Source: Pseudoteredinibacter isoporae (GTDB taxonomy: Bacteria; Pseudomonadota; Gammaproteobacteria; Pseudomonadales; Cellvibrionaceae). Taken from it: 64,000 nucleotides of DNA. Within the stretch, counting starts at the first letter, position 1. Each line of letters starts with the position of its first letter. Positions 9,749 to 18,862 of the stretch are shown here, piece after piece. The stretch spans positions 1,612,001 to 1,676,000 of the forward strand of contig NZ_JAAONY010000001.1 in assembly GCF_011602085.1 (NCBI RefSeq), read 5' to 3'. The notes beneath the pieces were generated by a model. The model ran no database searches, had not been told where the DNA came from, and saw only the letters and a program-made list of their open reading frames with translations. Both the position numbers and the translations under genes were made by a program.

Positions 9749-9909
9749 GCTGTTCCTTTTTTGTTCAAGAATGATATTGATGGTTTAAGGCAATAAGCGG
9801 TGACGAGAAGCCGAACAGTGGGCCGATAGAAAGTCTGTCTATCCGTATTACGGCTTTTCCTGATTCAGCCAGTTTGCCTTGTTTTGGTTTGGTGATAGCT
9901 GGATCTACC

Positions 9910-9935
9910 GACTGTTATGTTATAACATAACAGTC
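9910..9935. promoter_or_regulatory. Perfect 26-bp palindromic operator, Zur-like
   Basis: Half-site GACTGTTATGTTA is followed immediately by its exact reverse complement, with no spacer. The core ATGTTATAACAT resembles published zinc-uptake regulator (Zur) boxes more than the Fur consensus GATAATGATAATCATTATC. It lies 66 bases upstream of the receptor start and 162 bases upstream of the divergent DUF1624 start. That it is a dimeric repressor site is very likely; the identity of the repressor is inference. Confidence 0.7.
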
Positions 9936-10000
9936 ATAAGTTTGAGTAGCATTTTCATTATCGCTACCGCCATTTCCGGCAATCTAATCAGGAGTAAAAC

Positions 10001-12106
10001 GTGAAAAGTCTCTCTACGCAGGCCGTTCTGACCTACGCCACAACCCTATCCAGTTGTATCTTTGCGGCCAATATTGCTATGGCTCAAGAGAACAGAGCCG
10101 AGAGCCAGGAGCTCGAAAACGTGTTGGTTATCGGTACCCGCCAGGCCTATCAGGGAGAGTTTACGACACTGGAAACCCCTCAATCGGAACTGACCATTGA
10201 TGCAAAAGCGCTGAGAGATGCAGGGGCGCTTGACCTCAATCAGGCCCTGGATCTTTCCAGTTCAGTGGCTCGCCAGAATAACTTTGGTGGCCTTTGGAAC
10301 AGTTTCGCTTTGCGAGGGTTTGTGGGCGATGAAAACCTTCCGAGTAATTACCTGGTTAATGGATTTAACGCTGGACGAGGATTTGGCGGTGCTCGTGATC
10401 TTTCGGGTATTGAGTCCGTTGAAGTACTGAAAGGCCCTCGTGCTGCCTTGTTTGGGCGTGGTGAGCCAGGTGGTACGGTTAATCTTGTATCCAAGCGTCC
10501 CACGTTTGAGCAAGAGGGTGAGCTGCGATTGTCAGCGGGCAGTTACAGCACTTTCCGCACGGATATTGATTGGACTTCGCCCCTGTCTGATGATTTTGCG
10601 GTACGTATCGTCGGGTTTTACGAGGATGCCGAGAGCTTTCGAGATACTATTGAAACGAAAAAACAGGGGTTAAGCCCTTCATTCATCTACCGATTGAGCG
10701 AGCAAAGTCAACTCGTTTACGAACTTGAATACAGCCATCAGGAAATCCCCTTTGACCGTGGTGTGATTGCCATTGATGGCCAGTTGGGACGAATCCCCGA
10801 AAGCCGGTTCCTTGGTGAGCCTGGCGATGGCCCTATGGAAACCGATGTGTTAGGGCACCAGCTTGAGTTCCAGCACGACTTCGATGATAACTGGAGCGCG
10901 CTTGTTGGTTTCAATTATCGTGACACATCGCTTGAAGGTTTTGCCACCGAAAATGGTTTTGGAGCCCCGGATGAAAACGGCGATTTCGGACGCTTTCGTC
11001 GCTATCGCGATTACGATGCAACGTACCAGGTCTTTCGCGCGGAGATATCCGGCAGTTTTCATACCGGTGATCTAGAGCATCGAATCATTGTTGGTGTAGA
11101 CGCTGATGAATTTGAAAACGATCAGTTCTTCCTGAGAATCAGAAACCGTCAATTCAACCAGGAAATTAATGTCTTCAATCCGGTCTATGGCGCCTATGCA
11201 TTGCCCCAGCCATTACCAAACACTGATCGTGTTGAAACCCAGGAATCGTTGGGTGTGTACATCCAGGATCAAATCAGCCTGACAGAAAAGCTTGATATTC
11301 GATTGGGTGCGCGTTTTGATGACTATGAACAAGAGCTCAATAATCGCAGATCCAATCGTATTTCCAGGTATTCCGAAACCCAGTTGAGCCCGCAGTTTGG
11401 CGTGGTCTACAAAGCGACCGATTCCCTATCACTGTACGCGGCTTACGGCGAGAATTTCCGCCCACTTTCAGGGGCTACGGATGAGAACGGGCTGGAGCCT
11501 AACCAATCGAAATCAACAGAAGTTGGCATTAACTTCACACTCAATGATGGCGCGTTAGAAGGAACTTTTGCAATCTTCGATGTTGAACAATCGAACATTT
11601 CAACTGTTGATGCGGATTTCAATGCAACCGCGATTGGCGAAGCGGGTAGTCAGGGGGTTGAGTTAGACCTCAAAGGCAATATTACCGATACACTCAGCCT
11701 CTGGTTGTCCTATGCCTATGTCGATGCTGAAACTGAAAACGCATTCAATGATCCCAACTTTGGGACAGAGGTTCCTGCGGGTTCAGATCTTCTCAACATC
11801 CCTGAGCAACAATTCAGTTTGAGGCTCGCTCAGCGAGTACAGGTCGCCGGTAAGCCCCTTAGCTTAATAGGTGGTTTATTGTATGTGGATGAACGAAATG
11901 GCTTTTTCAGCAAGCAGGATTTTAAGCTGCCTAGTTACACAACCGTTCAAATCGCGGCGAATTACGAGGCTTCAGAGTCTCTGGAGTTGCGTGCTGAAAT
12001 CAACAATTTATTCGACGAGGAATATTATACGAATTCCTTTGCGGATGTTTGGGTGCAGCCAGGTACGCCAAGAAACTTCCGAGTCTCTGCAGCGTTTCGA
12101 TTTTAG
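10001..12106 (+). CDS. TonB-dependent siderophore-type receptor
   Basis: Outer-membrane receptor of the siderophore/metal-chelate subclass, 701 residues. Signal peptide 1-28 ends in AMA. A TonB box-like segment (ENVLVIGTR, about 39-47) precedes a plug with the subclass signature GIESVEVLKGPRAALFGRGEPGG. The barrel ends in a terminal Phe (AAFRF). The start is GTG 10001 with AGGAG seven bases upstream (9990-9994). The palindromic operator upstream suggests metal-responsive control. If that site is Zur-type, the cargo could be a zinc complex rather than ferric siderophore; from the protein alone an iron-siderophore role is the default. No siderophore synthesis gene or ABC importer is adjacent. 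Confidence 0.92.
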   Translation: MKSLSTQAVLTYATTLSSCIFAANIAMAQENRAESQELENVLVIGTRQAYQGEFTTLETPQSELTIDAKALRDAGALDLNQALDLSSSVARQNNFGGLWNSFALRGFVGDENLPSNYLVNGFNAGRGFGGARDLSGIESVEVLKGPRAALFGRGEPGGTVNLVSKRPTFEQEGELRLSAGSYSTFRTDIDWTSPLSDDFAVRIVGFYEDAESFRDTIETKKQGLSPSFIYRLSEQSQLVYELEYSHQEIPFDRGVIAIDGQLGRIPESRFLGEPGDGPMETDVLGHQLEFQHDFDDNWSALVGFNYRDTSLEGFATENGFGAPDENGDFGRFRRYRDYDATYQVFRAEISGSFHTGDLEHRIIVGVDADEFENDQFFLRIRNRQFNQEINVFNPVYGAYALPQPLPNTDRVETQESLGVYIQDQISLTEKLDIRLGARFDDYEQELNNRRSNRISRYSETQLSPQFGVVYKATDSLSLYAAYGENFRPLSGATDENGLEPNQSKSTEVGINFTLNDGALEGTFAIFDVEQSNISTVDADFNATAIGEAGSQGVELDLKGNITDTLSLWLSYAYVDAETENAFNDPNFGTEVPAGSDLLNIPEQQFSLRLAQRVQVAGKPLSLIGGLLYVDERNGFFSKQDFKLPSYTTVQIAANYEASESLELRAEINNLFDEEYYTNSFADVWVQPGTPRNFRVSAAFRF

Positions 12107-12175
12107 TGCGTGGTGATTGGGGATAAGCTCATCGCTGATCCCCGGAAAAGGTCGTCATCAAAGAAAAAGACCCAT

Positions 12176-12205
12176 AAAAAGCCGGCAGACTCTGCCGGCT
12201 TTTTA
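12176..12205. terminator. Bidirectional rho-independent terminator
   Basis: AGCCGGCAGA (12180-12189) and TCTGCCGGCT (12191-12200) form a strong stem, flanked by an A-run on the left and TTTTT on the right. It lies between the convergent receptor and leucine-rich-repeat genes and can stop both. Confidence 0.88.
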
Positions 12206-12273
12206 TTAAGACGTTTACCTGCTCGCAGGTGTGGCTGGCTTTGCTGAGCTTTGAGATATATAAGCGCAGAGAG

Positions 12274-13224
12274 TTAAACTCTGGAAGTGAGCTTGGCACG
12301 TTGGACCAATAACAGGGCAAATGACATAATCACCAAGCTCCATAGCGGGGAGGCGGGTACTGAAGAAGCTTGTATCACTGGCCCGGAGGATGCTGCTTGG
12401 TTATTCAAGGTTCGCTGAACACCTCCTGCAGCCCACGCTGCCAAAGCACCCGGAGTAAGGGCTACTCCCGTGACGTCAGCATCAAGTTGATTACTGCTGA
12501 AATTGACATTGGCCGGCGTCGCCGGATCATTACCAAAGCTCAAGGGAATAGCACCGGCAAGCTGGTTGCTGGACAGATCGATAAGCGCCAGATTGGTGAG
12601 ATTGCCCAGATTGCTTGGAATAGTCCCTGTCAATCCGGAATTCTGGAGAAAAAGGCGCTCCAGGCTGTTATTGCTTCCAAGTGAGCTTGGGATGGTGCCG
12701 CCTAAATTGGGGTTCTCGGCTATGGAAACCAACAACACATTAGTCCACCCGCCAAATATATCGGGAATACCACTGCTCAATTGGTTATTAAACAGAAATA
12801 AGCGTCTCATGTTGGTCAGCGCGCTAAAGCTGCTGGGAATCGAGCCTGTCAGGCTATTTTGGCTAAAATTCAGTTGCTGTACCTCTGTCAGATTTCCCAG
12901 GCTGCTGTTTAAATTGCCGACCAGATTGTTATTGTCCAGTGATAAGCTATTCACATTTTGATTTGGGGCGACACCAATCAATGCCACTCCAGCCCAATCT
13001 CCCGGGTTGCCGGTTCCCCAGTTATTATTGTTGGTCCAGGATTCTCCCGCAGTAGAAGCAAACAAATCTTTTAGGGCATTGCATTCCGCTGCTGGAATCT
13101 GGCTTTGTGCGCTGCAATCATAAGCGGCCACTGAGGCCTGGGTTTGTGCATGGCTGACAAATGGGCTGCACGCCAGCGTCAGCAACAGCAATGAGCCTTT
13201 AAGAAAGTGTAAATGTTTTTTCAT
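12274..13224 (-). CDS. Exported leucine-rich-repeat protein, plant-type repeats, C-terminal sorting helix
   Basis: Secreted protein of 316 residues with a signal peptide (1-26, ending SHA). An N-terminal cap resembles the LRRNT type (ECNALKDLFASTAGESW...NW). Five or six repeats of about 24 residues follow the plant-type consensus LxxLxLxxNxLxGxIP, for example NLALIDLSSNQLAGAIP. The last 28 residues (from about 289) are VPASPLW, a hydrophobic helix, then QRAK and a basic end, resembling IPTL/PEP-CTERM-type surface-sorting tails. Such repeats bind protein or carbohydrate partners; a cell-surface recognition role is inferred. AGGAAC precedes ATG 13224. No exosortase or rhombosortase gene lies in the window. 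Confidence 0.82.
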   Translation of the reverse strand: MKKHLHFLKGSLLLLTLACSPFVSHAQTQASVAAYDCSAQSQIPAAECNALKDLFASTAGESWTNNNNWGTGNPGDWAGVALIGVAPNQNVNSLSLDNNNLVGNLNSSLGNLTEVQQLNFSQNSLTGSIPSSFSALTNMRRLFLFNNQLSSGIPDIFGGWTNVLLVSIAENPNLGGTIPSSLGSNNSLERLFLQNSGLTGTIPSNLGNLTNLALIDLSSNQLAGAIPLSFGNDPATPANVNFSSNQLDADVTGVALTPGALAAWAAGGVQRTLNNQAASSGPVIQASSVPASPLWSLVIMSFALLLVQRAKLTSRV

Positions 13225-13568
13225 GTGATGTTCCTATGACCGTCCCCCTGCTGACTTGCTCGCAGCGGATTTAAAAGTAGAAGCCGCCCGAGGAGCCTGG
13301 GACTCTCAACCTCTTGAGATCATGTACCTTGTCAATCACTCGCAAGCTAAGCTGCTCAAGCGGCGGGAGTAGGATACTGGCCAGGCGGAAAGGGTTACTG
13401 AAAAAGGATGATGAATTTTGAAAAGTTCTGAATGTGTGAAAAATGTACAGAGCGCGAGCTTGTGGAGCGCTCAATTGGGGATGAGTGTCTGATATCTCTG
13501 TGAAACTTCAGAAGACAGTATGAGCGTGGTTTTAGTGATGCTTGTTTTGGAAGTTTATTGCTTGCGGC
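13225..13568. other. Intergenic region without a gene
   Basis: These 344 bases separate the leucine-rich-repeat gene and the LytTR regulator gene, both on the minus strand. A 67-codon reading frame here has no recognisable features and no good ribosome binding site. It must contain the promoter of the leucine-rich-repeat gene; I see no clear operator, repeat or RNA gene. Confidence 0.5.
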
Positions 13569-14264
13569 TTATAGAATTCTTTTAAGGACATCATCCTGAA
13601 AGCTGTCTCCGATTGGAATCTCCCTATCATCAATTTCAATGTCGTGTTTGGTATAAGCCGAAATATGCGCTGGATTAACAATATAGGAGCGATGAGTTTT
13701 GATGAAATGTGATGGGAGCTTCTCAAAAAAGGAGGACAAGCTGCTTTTAACGACCAGTTTCCGTTTCGTGGTATGAATTTCGATGTAGTCCTTTAAACCT
13801 CGGATGTATAAAACGTCATCAAAGTAGATTTTCACCTCTTTGCGATCACAGCGCACAAAGAGGTGTGACGCTACAGACGATGAGCTGACTTTTGGAGATT
13901 CTTGTTGCGCCAGAAAGCGCTCAACAGCCTTAAAAAAGCGTGAAAACGTTATAGGTTTGAGCAAATAATCAACGGCTTCCAGTTCAAACCCATCCAAAGC
14001 ATAGTCACGATGGGCGGTGGTAAAAATAACCTTTGGTTTGTGTGTAAGGCTCCCATAGAAATCGGTGCCTTTCAGGACGGGCATTTCAATATCGAGAAAC
14101 AAGAGATCGATGCTTTTTTGATTGAGGATCTGGCTGGCCTCTATCGCGCTGGAGCACATTGAAACAATGTCGAACTGAGGCAGCTGTTGCAAGTGCGCAG
14201 CGATCAACTCCCGCCCCAGCGATTCATCGTCAACAATAAGGCATTGATATCGTTTACTGGTCAT
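13569..14264 (-). CDS. LytTR-family response regulator
   Basis: Response regulator of 231 residues. The N-terminal receiver domain has acidic residues D12/D13, phosphoacceptor Asp58 in LLFLDIEMP, and the conserved Lys in LLKPI. A C-terminal LytTR DNA-binding domain (about 125-231) has the typical IRGLKDYIEIHT and THRSYIVNP signatures. It works with the sensor kinase encoded directly upstream; the two genes overlap by eleven bases. LytTR regulators bind paired direct repeats; no such pair is evident to me in the flanking intergenic DNA. Targets are unknown. Confidence 0.92.
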   Translation of the reverse strand: MTSKRYQCLIVDDESLGRELIAAHLQQLPQFDIVSMCSSAIEASQILNQKSIDLLFLDIEMPVLKGTDFYGSLTHKPKVIFTTAHRDYALDGFELEAVDYLLKPITFSRFFKAVERFLAQQESPKVSSSSVASHLFVRCDRKEVKIYFDDVLYIRGLKDYIEIHTTKRKLVVKSSLSSFFEKLPSHFIKTHRSYIVNPAHISAYTKHDIEIDDREIPIGDSFQDDVLKRIL

Positions 14265-15339
14265 AGCTTTCCGGTACCTGGATTTTTAAATCAACACGGT
14301 AATCATTTTTCGTTTCATGTATGGCTAATTGGTGAGAATGTGGGTAAAGCAGCGCCAGTTGCTTCTTCAGGTTATCTAAACCTATGGAGGGACAATTTTC
14401 TTTGATTACCTGTGACTTTGGCTTGCTGTTGCCAATCTCAAAATGAATCTGCTTGATATTGGATGATAAGTGGATGTCTATTCGGGATTGCCCCAGTTCC
14501 TGGCTGGCACCATGCTTAAAGGCGTTTTCCACCAACGTCAAAAACAGCAGAGGTGCAACACTGAGAAGCTCATTGACGTCATGCTGAAAGGAAACGTTGA
14601 CCCGGTTTCCAAATCGCAATTTCTCAAGAGCAATGTAATCACTGATCATTTGCACTTCTTTTGTTACCAAAACCGTCTTGTCATGAGTGTGATGCAGGAT
14701 GTAGTCCAAGATTCCTGATAGCCGCTCCACTGCTGTAGCGGTTTGTTCAGAGCGACACAAAGCCAGTGCGTAAATATTGTTTAGCGTGTTGAAGATGAAA
14801 TGCGGATTAAGCTGTCCCTTGAGAGCACGTAGCTCAGCGGCTTGTTTTTGTTCCCGCAATTCCAGAAGTTGTTTTTGTCTTTGGTAAAAATTAGCAGCAA
14901 TAAGCAAGGCGGAAGGGAATAGCAGCATCGGCCATTTGCCTAGCACAATATATTTAATCATGCCGGAGAGCCCCAGGCGCTGCCAAATGGAAAGGTCAGA
15001 CAAATGCGCCAAATAGTAGGCGCCATAGGTGTTAGGATAGCTTGATTCAAGGTACAGATAGCTGACCAGAATATAAATTTCTGATGCGAGGAAAACCACC
15101 AGAGCCATTGATAGTACGAATGCTAACAGGCGGTTTTTATCTAAAAAACATGGAACCCAGAATCTTAACGCTATTATTGCGACGAGCCATTGCAGTACTG
15201 TCGCGAGACCAGCAACCTCAATACCCTCACGAATCGAAGAGTAGCGCTGCCATTCAGGGCCCAGGTTCACCATAAAGACGACACCCCAGAATCCTGTCTG
15301 TAAGAGCAATCCTTGAAGCTTGGTATCAGAATGATTCAC
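14254..15339 (-). CDS. LytS/YehU-type sensor histidine kinase
   Basis: Membrane sensor kinase of 361 residues. Four or so hydrophobic segments occupy the first 150 residues and form the sensor part, with no recognised extracellular domain. A short coiled region rich in Glu and Gln (about 151-173) leads to the His_kinase domain of the LytS type, with phosphoacceptor His180 in QLNPHFIFNTLNN. A HATPase region follows with LFLTLVENAFKHG. It phosphorylates the LytTR regulator encoded just downstream. Such pairs respond to membrane, cell-wall or carbon-source cues; the signal here is unknown. The short C-terminal ATPase domain is normal for the family. Confidence 0.92.
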   Translation of the reverse strand: MNHSDTKLQGLLLQTGFWGVVFMVNLGPEWQRYSSIREGIEVAGLATVLQWLVAIIALRFWVPCFLDKNRLLAFVLSMALVVFLASEIYILVSYLYLESSYPNTYGAYYLAHLSDLSIWQRLGLSGMIKYIVLGKWPMLLFPSALLIAANFYQRQKQLLELREQKQAAELRALKGQLNPHFIFNTLNNIYALALCRSEQTATAVERLSGILDYILHHTHDKTVLVTKEVQMISDYIALEKLRFGNRVNVSFQHDVNELLSVAPLLFLTLVENAFKHGASQELGQSRIDIHLSSNIKQIHFEIGNSKPKSQVIKENCPSIGLDNLKKQLALLYPHSHQLAIHETKNDYRVDLKIQVPESYDQ

Positions 15340-15574
15340 GGTGCAGGCCGGGTTTTAGAATTGATTAAACACTATACCTAATTTTAGAAAAGCTACCATC
15401 TTGTGTCGCTCAAGCGGAACGTTCAGTCGACGAAATCAATAGGAATATCGATCAAGGTACAAAATTCATCGCTAACGGCATTAGGCGAAGATAGCGCGAG
15501 TTTCGTCTAAAAGTGCCCTTGTTGAATCTCCAGGTACCTATGATCTGCGTTCACTTACGTTACTGGAGGTAACC

Positions 15575-16540
15575 ATGCCACTTTTCCTGGTCCGCGCATT
15601 GACACTGTTAACAATCGTCTTTCTGAGTGCGGTAGCAAACTCTTCATTCGCTAAAGAACATTCAAAAAGAGCGATCCTCGTCACTGGAGCATCTTCGGGT
15701 ATCGGTCATCAGATCGCCCTCACGCTCTCCCAAAATGGCTACTTTGTGTATGCGGGAGCGCGAAAAGAAAGGGATATCCTGGCTTTAAGCAAGCTCCCAA
15801 ATATCCAGGGAATACGTTTGGATGTCACCAAGGATGAAGACATTGATTCGGCGCTTAAGCGTATTAAGTCTGCGGGCAGAGGCTTATACGGGCTTGTCAA
15901 TAACGCCGGTGTTTTTGTTTACGATCCGCTCATCGAAATCTCGGAAGAAGATATGGCGTTCGTTAACGATGTCAATGTCATGGGGCCCTACCGAGTGAGT
16001 AAAGCGTTTGCGCCACTCATCATCGAAAGTGAGGGAAGAATTAGCACGATCGGGTCTATCTCAGGCCTTTTCGCGGGTCAGTTATTTGGACCGTACAGTA
16101 TGAGCAAACATGCTATGGAGGCTTATTCTGAAGCGCTGGCTAAGGAAATGGAAAAGTTCGATGTGCAAGTCAGCGTCGTGGAGCCGGGTAATTTTCGCTC
16201 GAATATCATGAAGAATATGGAAAAGCGATTGAAGTCAATTGATCAGGGAGATCGGAAAACCCAGTATCGAGATGAAATTGCGCGTCTTGTTTCATTTGTT
16301 AACACCGATCGTTCACATCATGCATCACCGGAGCCCGTGGCGAATGCGGTTTTGGAGTTTATGTCTTCAGAAAAACCAAAATTTCGATACTTGGTGACAC
16401 CCAATAAGCAAGAGGCAGATTACGCTATCAAACGCTCTTTGCAGAAAGTTGTTGAGCTTAATCAGGATCATGAATTTAGTCTCAGCAATGAAGCTTTGCT
16501 TGAAATGTTACGGTCGCTTCTGGGTAAGGCTGAAAAATGA
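15575..16540 (+). CDS. Exported short-chain dehydrogenase/reductase (SDR)
   Basis: Classical SDR fold of 321 residues. The cofactor motif TGASSGIG is at 37-44, NNAG follows at the expected distance, and the catalytic Tyr-x-x-x-Lys is in YSMSK. Unusually, the fold is preceded by a clear signal peptide (1-26: hydrophobic core, then NSSFA before KEHSK). GGAGGT sits properly spaced before ATG 15575, so this start is well supported and the leader is genuine. The protein would therefore act outside the cytoplasm or be membrane-anchored, which is odd for an NAD(P)-dependent enzyme. The stop overlaps the next start by four bases (ATGA). Substrate unknown. Confidence 0.85.
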   Translation: MPLFLVRALTLLTIVFLSAVANSSFAKEHSKRAILVTGASSGIGHQIALTLSQNGYFVYAGARKERDILALSKLPNIQGIRLDVTKDEDIDSALKRIKSAGRGLYGLVNNAGVFVYDPLIEISEEDMAFVNDVNVMGPYRVSKAFAPLIIESEGRISTIGSISGLFAGQLFGPYSMSKHAMEAYSEALAKEMEKFDVQVSVVEPGNFRSNIMKNMEKRLKSIDQGDRKTQYRDEIARLVSFVNTDRSHHASPEPVANAVLEFMSSEKPKFRYLVTPNKQEADYAIKRSLQKVVELNQDHEFSLSNEALLEMLRSLLGKAEK

Positions 16541-17880
16541 ATGCCATCAAGCAGAAGATATCAGTGCTTACTCTCATGGAACCCCATGAACAGAAGCCGG
16601 CGATAGCGGCATTTTTCATGGCGCTTATGCTAATGACTGCCTACTTCATATTGCGTCCGGTTCGGGATGCCATGGCCAGTGACTGGAGCGACTCGGAAGT
16701 CAGCATGCTGTGGAATATCCAGTTTTTCCTGGCGGTTGGGATTGTAGCCTTATATGGTTTCGCAGTCTCCCGAATGACGTTGAGGAAACTGGCTCCATTT
16801 ATATACAGTTTTTTCTCTCTGAGCTTTGTACTGTTTTACTTTCTAACGCCCTGGTTTAGCAACCCTGTGCTGTTGGAGAAAGGATTTTATCTTTGGGTAA
16901 CCGTATTTAGCCTGTTAAATCTATCTGTGTTTTGGAGCTTTGTAAGCACAATTTTCACGAAAGACCAATGCATGCGGTTATTTCCATTTATTGGTGCAGG
17001 GGCGAGTGCCGGGGCCATGTTAGGGCCCACGATCCCGTTGTTTTTTAGTCGCGCAATGGGTCTGGATAATCTCATGTTGGTCGCCGCTATTACTTTGTTA
17101 TTAGTGATCCCTGTGGCCTTGTATTTGAATCGAATACAGGCTGCTGTTGACGGTGAAAATCAGTATCGCCAGAAAGACGGTCCTAGTGTCATAGGAGGTC
17201 CCTGGTGGAAAGGTTTTTCCGATGTGCTCAGTAATCGTTATTTGCTGGGTATTGCCGTATTTATTCTTCTTTATGTATTCCTGAGCTCATTCATGTACTT
17301 CCAGCAGAAAAATATTCTGGCGGAATTCAGTCGCCCGGAACGCACCCAGATTCTTGGAGGTATTGATTGGATTGTAAACCTCATGACATTTGTATTTGCT
17401 TTTGCTCTTACGAATCGCATGGTTAAGTACCTGGGTATGGGGCTAACCCTGGCGAGTGTGCCCTTACTGTTGGTATTGGGTATGGGCATTCTGGCCTTTG
17501 CGCCTTGGGTAACCATATTGTTGGGTGTTCAAATTGCTCGTCGGGTTGGCAACTATTCCATTACGCGGCCAGCGCGTGAAATGTTGTTTACCGAGGTCAG
17601 TCAGGAAGAGCGTTTCAAAGCTAAGCCGGTAATTGATGTGGTTGTCTATCGAGGCGGTGATGCGGTGAGTGCTTCCCTGTTTGCGCTGTTAAGCGATGGT
17701 ATGGGCCTCGGGCTGGGCGCGATTTCATGCATCGCAGCAGGCATTGCTTCTGTCTGGGCTGCGCTTGGCGTCCGGCTCGGGCGGCTATATGAACGATCTG
17801 ACTCCCAGGATGGTGAGGGAAATCATGATGACAGTCTTGCAAATAACCATCCCTCCTTACATTCGGCAGCTCAACGTTAG
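16537..17880 (+). CDS. ADP/ATP-translocase-like (Npt1/Ntt, COG3202-type) membrane transporter
   Basis: Polytopic membrane protein of 447 residues, about twelve hydrophobic segments. The motif YFILRPVRD (36-44) is the hallmark of the NTP/NDP-exchange transporter-like group within the major facilitator superfamily; a second signature, ITRPAREMLFTEV, lies near residue 345. True Ntt proteins exchange nucleotides, but free-living bacterial homologues have not been assigned substrates. It is translationally coupled to the exported SDR upstream. If it moves nucleotides or nucleotide cofactors, it could supply the exported SDR and methyltransferase on either side; this is speculation from context. 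Confidence 0.75.
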   Translation: MNAIKQKISVLTLMEPHEQKPAIAAFFMALMLMTAYFILRPVRDAMASDWSDSEVSMLWNIQFFLAVGIVALYGFAVSRMTLRKLAPFIYSFFSLSFVLFYFLTPWFSNPVLLEKGFYLWVTVFSLLNLSVFWSFVSTIFTKDQCMRLFPFIGAGASAGAMLGPTIPLFFSRAMGLDNLMLVAAITLLLVIPVALYLNRIQAAVDGENQYRQKDGPSVIGGPWWKGFSDVLSNRYLLGIAVFILLYVFLSSFMYFQQKNILAEFSRPERTQILGGIDWIVNLMTFVFAFALTNRMVKYLGMGLTLASVPLLLVLGMGILAFAPWVTILLGVQIARRVGNYSITRPAREMLFTEVSQEERFKAKPVIDVVVYRGGDAVSASLFALLSDGMGLGLGAISCIAAGIASVWAALGVRLGRLYERSDSQDGEGNHDDSLANNHPSLHSAAQR

Positions 17881-17976
17881 AGCAGGGTGATGATCAATAC
17901 AGGGCTGAGGGCGGAAGTCGCTTCTTGTTTGTGGCTGCACGCCTCAGTCCAGTTAAAAAGTCGATTGGATAATTTT

Positions 17977-18777
17977 ATGTTTAAATATTCGGCCAGAGTG
18001 TTATTTCTTCTGATGTTATTGGTGGCTACAGCTCAAGTCAGCAGTGCTGATCATACGGTTGTAGATACGGCCACATTAAAGGCGGTACAAGCGGCAATAC
18101 AAGATCCGGCTCGTATTGAAAAAGCTCGGGAAAGAGACCCGTTTAGGAAACCTCTTGAAGTGTTGCTCTTTTCTGAAATCAAACCCAATGACAGTGTGCT
18201 CGAAATTACTCCGGGTGAAGGGTATTACACTGCGCTTCTGTCCAGAGTCATTGGTGATAAAGGCGTTTTATATGCCGTGGACCCAGCGCGAGCTTTTGAG
18301 CACTTACCTCAAATTCGTGAATTTTTTACTGATTATCAGAAGAAAGATTTCCGTAAGAATATCGAATATTCTGTTCAGAAGCTGGATGAAATTCAATTGC
18401 CTGAAAAGGTCGATCAAATCTGGATGGTGCTGTATTACCACGATACCTATTGGACGGGCGAAGACAGGGCAGAAATGAATCGCCGTCTTTTTGATCTGCT
18501 TAAACCAGGCGGCACATTGCTGTTAATCGATCATCATGCCAGGCCCCAGGACAGTGATCAGTTTACCCGAAGCCTGCATCGTATACATGACAGTATGGTG
18601 ATGACGGAATTAACCCAATCCGGTTTTGTGCTCAATTCCAGCAGCGATATTCTGTCTAACCCCAATGATCCCAGAACCGATTCTGTATTCAGTCCTGAAT
18701 GGCGTGGGCGTACGGATCGCTTTGTTTGGCGTTTTAAAAAGTACAGGTCGCGTGTTTCTGATGGGGCAAGTCGATGA
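17977..18777 (+). CDS. Exported class I SAM-dependent methyltransferase (COG4798-like)
   Basis: Predicted methyltransferase of 266 residues from ATG 17977. An in-frame start 90 bases earlier lies before the obvious signal peptide and has no support. Residues 1-24 form a signal peptide (MLLVATAQVSSA then DHTV). Motif I is atypical but family-like: VLEITPGEGYYTALL at 74-88. The acceptor-side motif contains YYHDTYW, and a late strand carries GGTLLLIDHHA. This family of predicted methyltransferases often has signal peptides although its cofactor is cytoplasmic. It follows the SDR and the nucleotide-transporter-like gene by 96 bases and may be in the same transcript. Substrate unknown. Confidence 0.78.
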   Translation: MFKYSARVLFLLMLLVATAQVSSADHTVVDTATLKAVQAAIQDPARIEKARERDPFRKPLEVLLFSEIKPNDSVLEITPGEGYYTALLSRVIGDKGVLYAVDPARAFEHLPQIREFFTDYQKKDFRKNIEYSVQKLDEIQLPEKVDQIWMVLYYHDTYWTGEDRAEMNRRLFDLLKPGGTLLLIDHHARPQDSDQFTRSLHRIHDSMVMTELTQSGFVLNSSSDILSNPNDPRTDSVFSPEWRGRTDRFVWRFKKYRSRVSDGASR

Positions 18778-18862
18778 TCTATTGAGCCTAGCTTTAACAG
18801 CTTCGCATACATTGTTTGTTTTAATTGATAGAGAGAAATCCCGAACTATAGATATGTTCTTT

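Noticed and set aside
9910..9935. Fur box
   Set aside because: Compared with GATAATGATAATCATTATC the palindrome fits poorly; a Zur-like or other dimeric repressor site fits better.
13271..13474. 67-codon minus-strand frame in the gap before the leucine-rich-repeat gene
   Set aside because: No ribosome binding site, no family pattern, composition like non-coding DNA.
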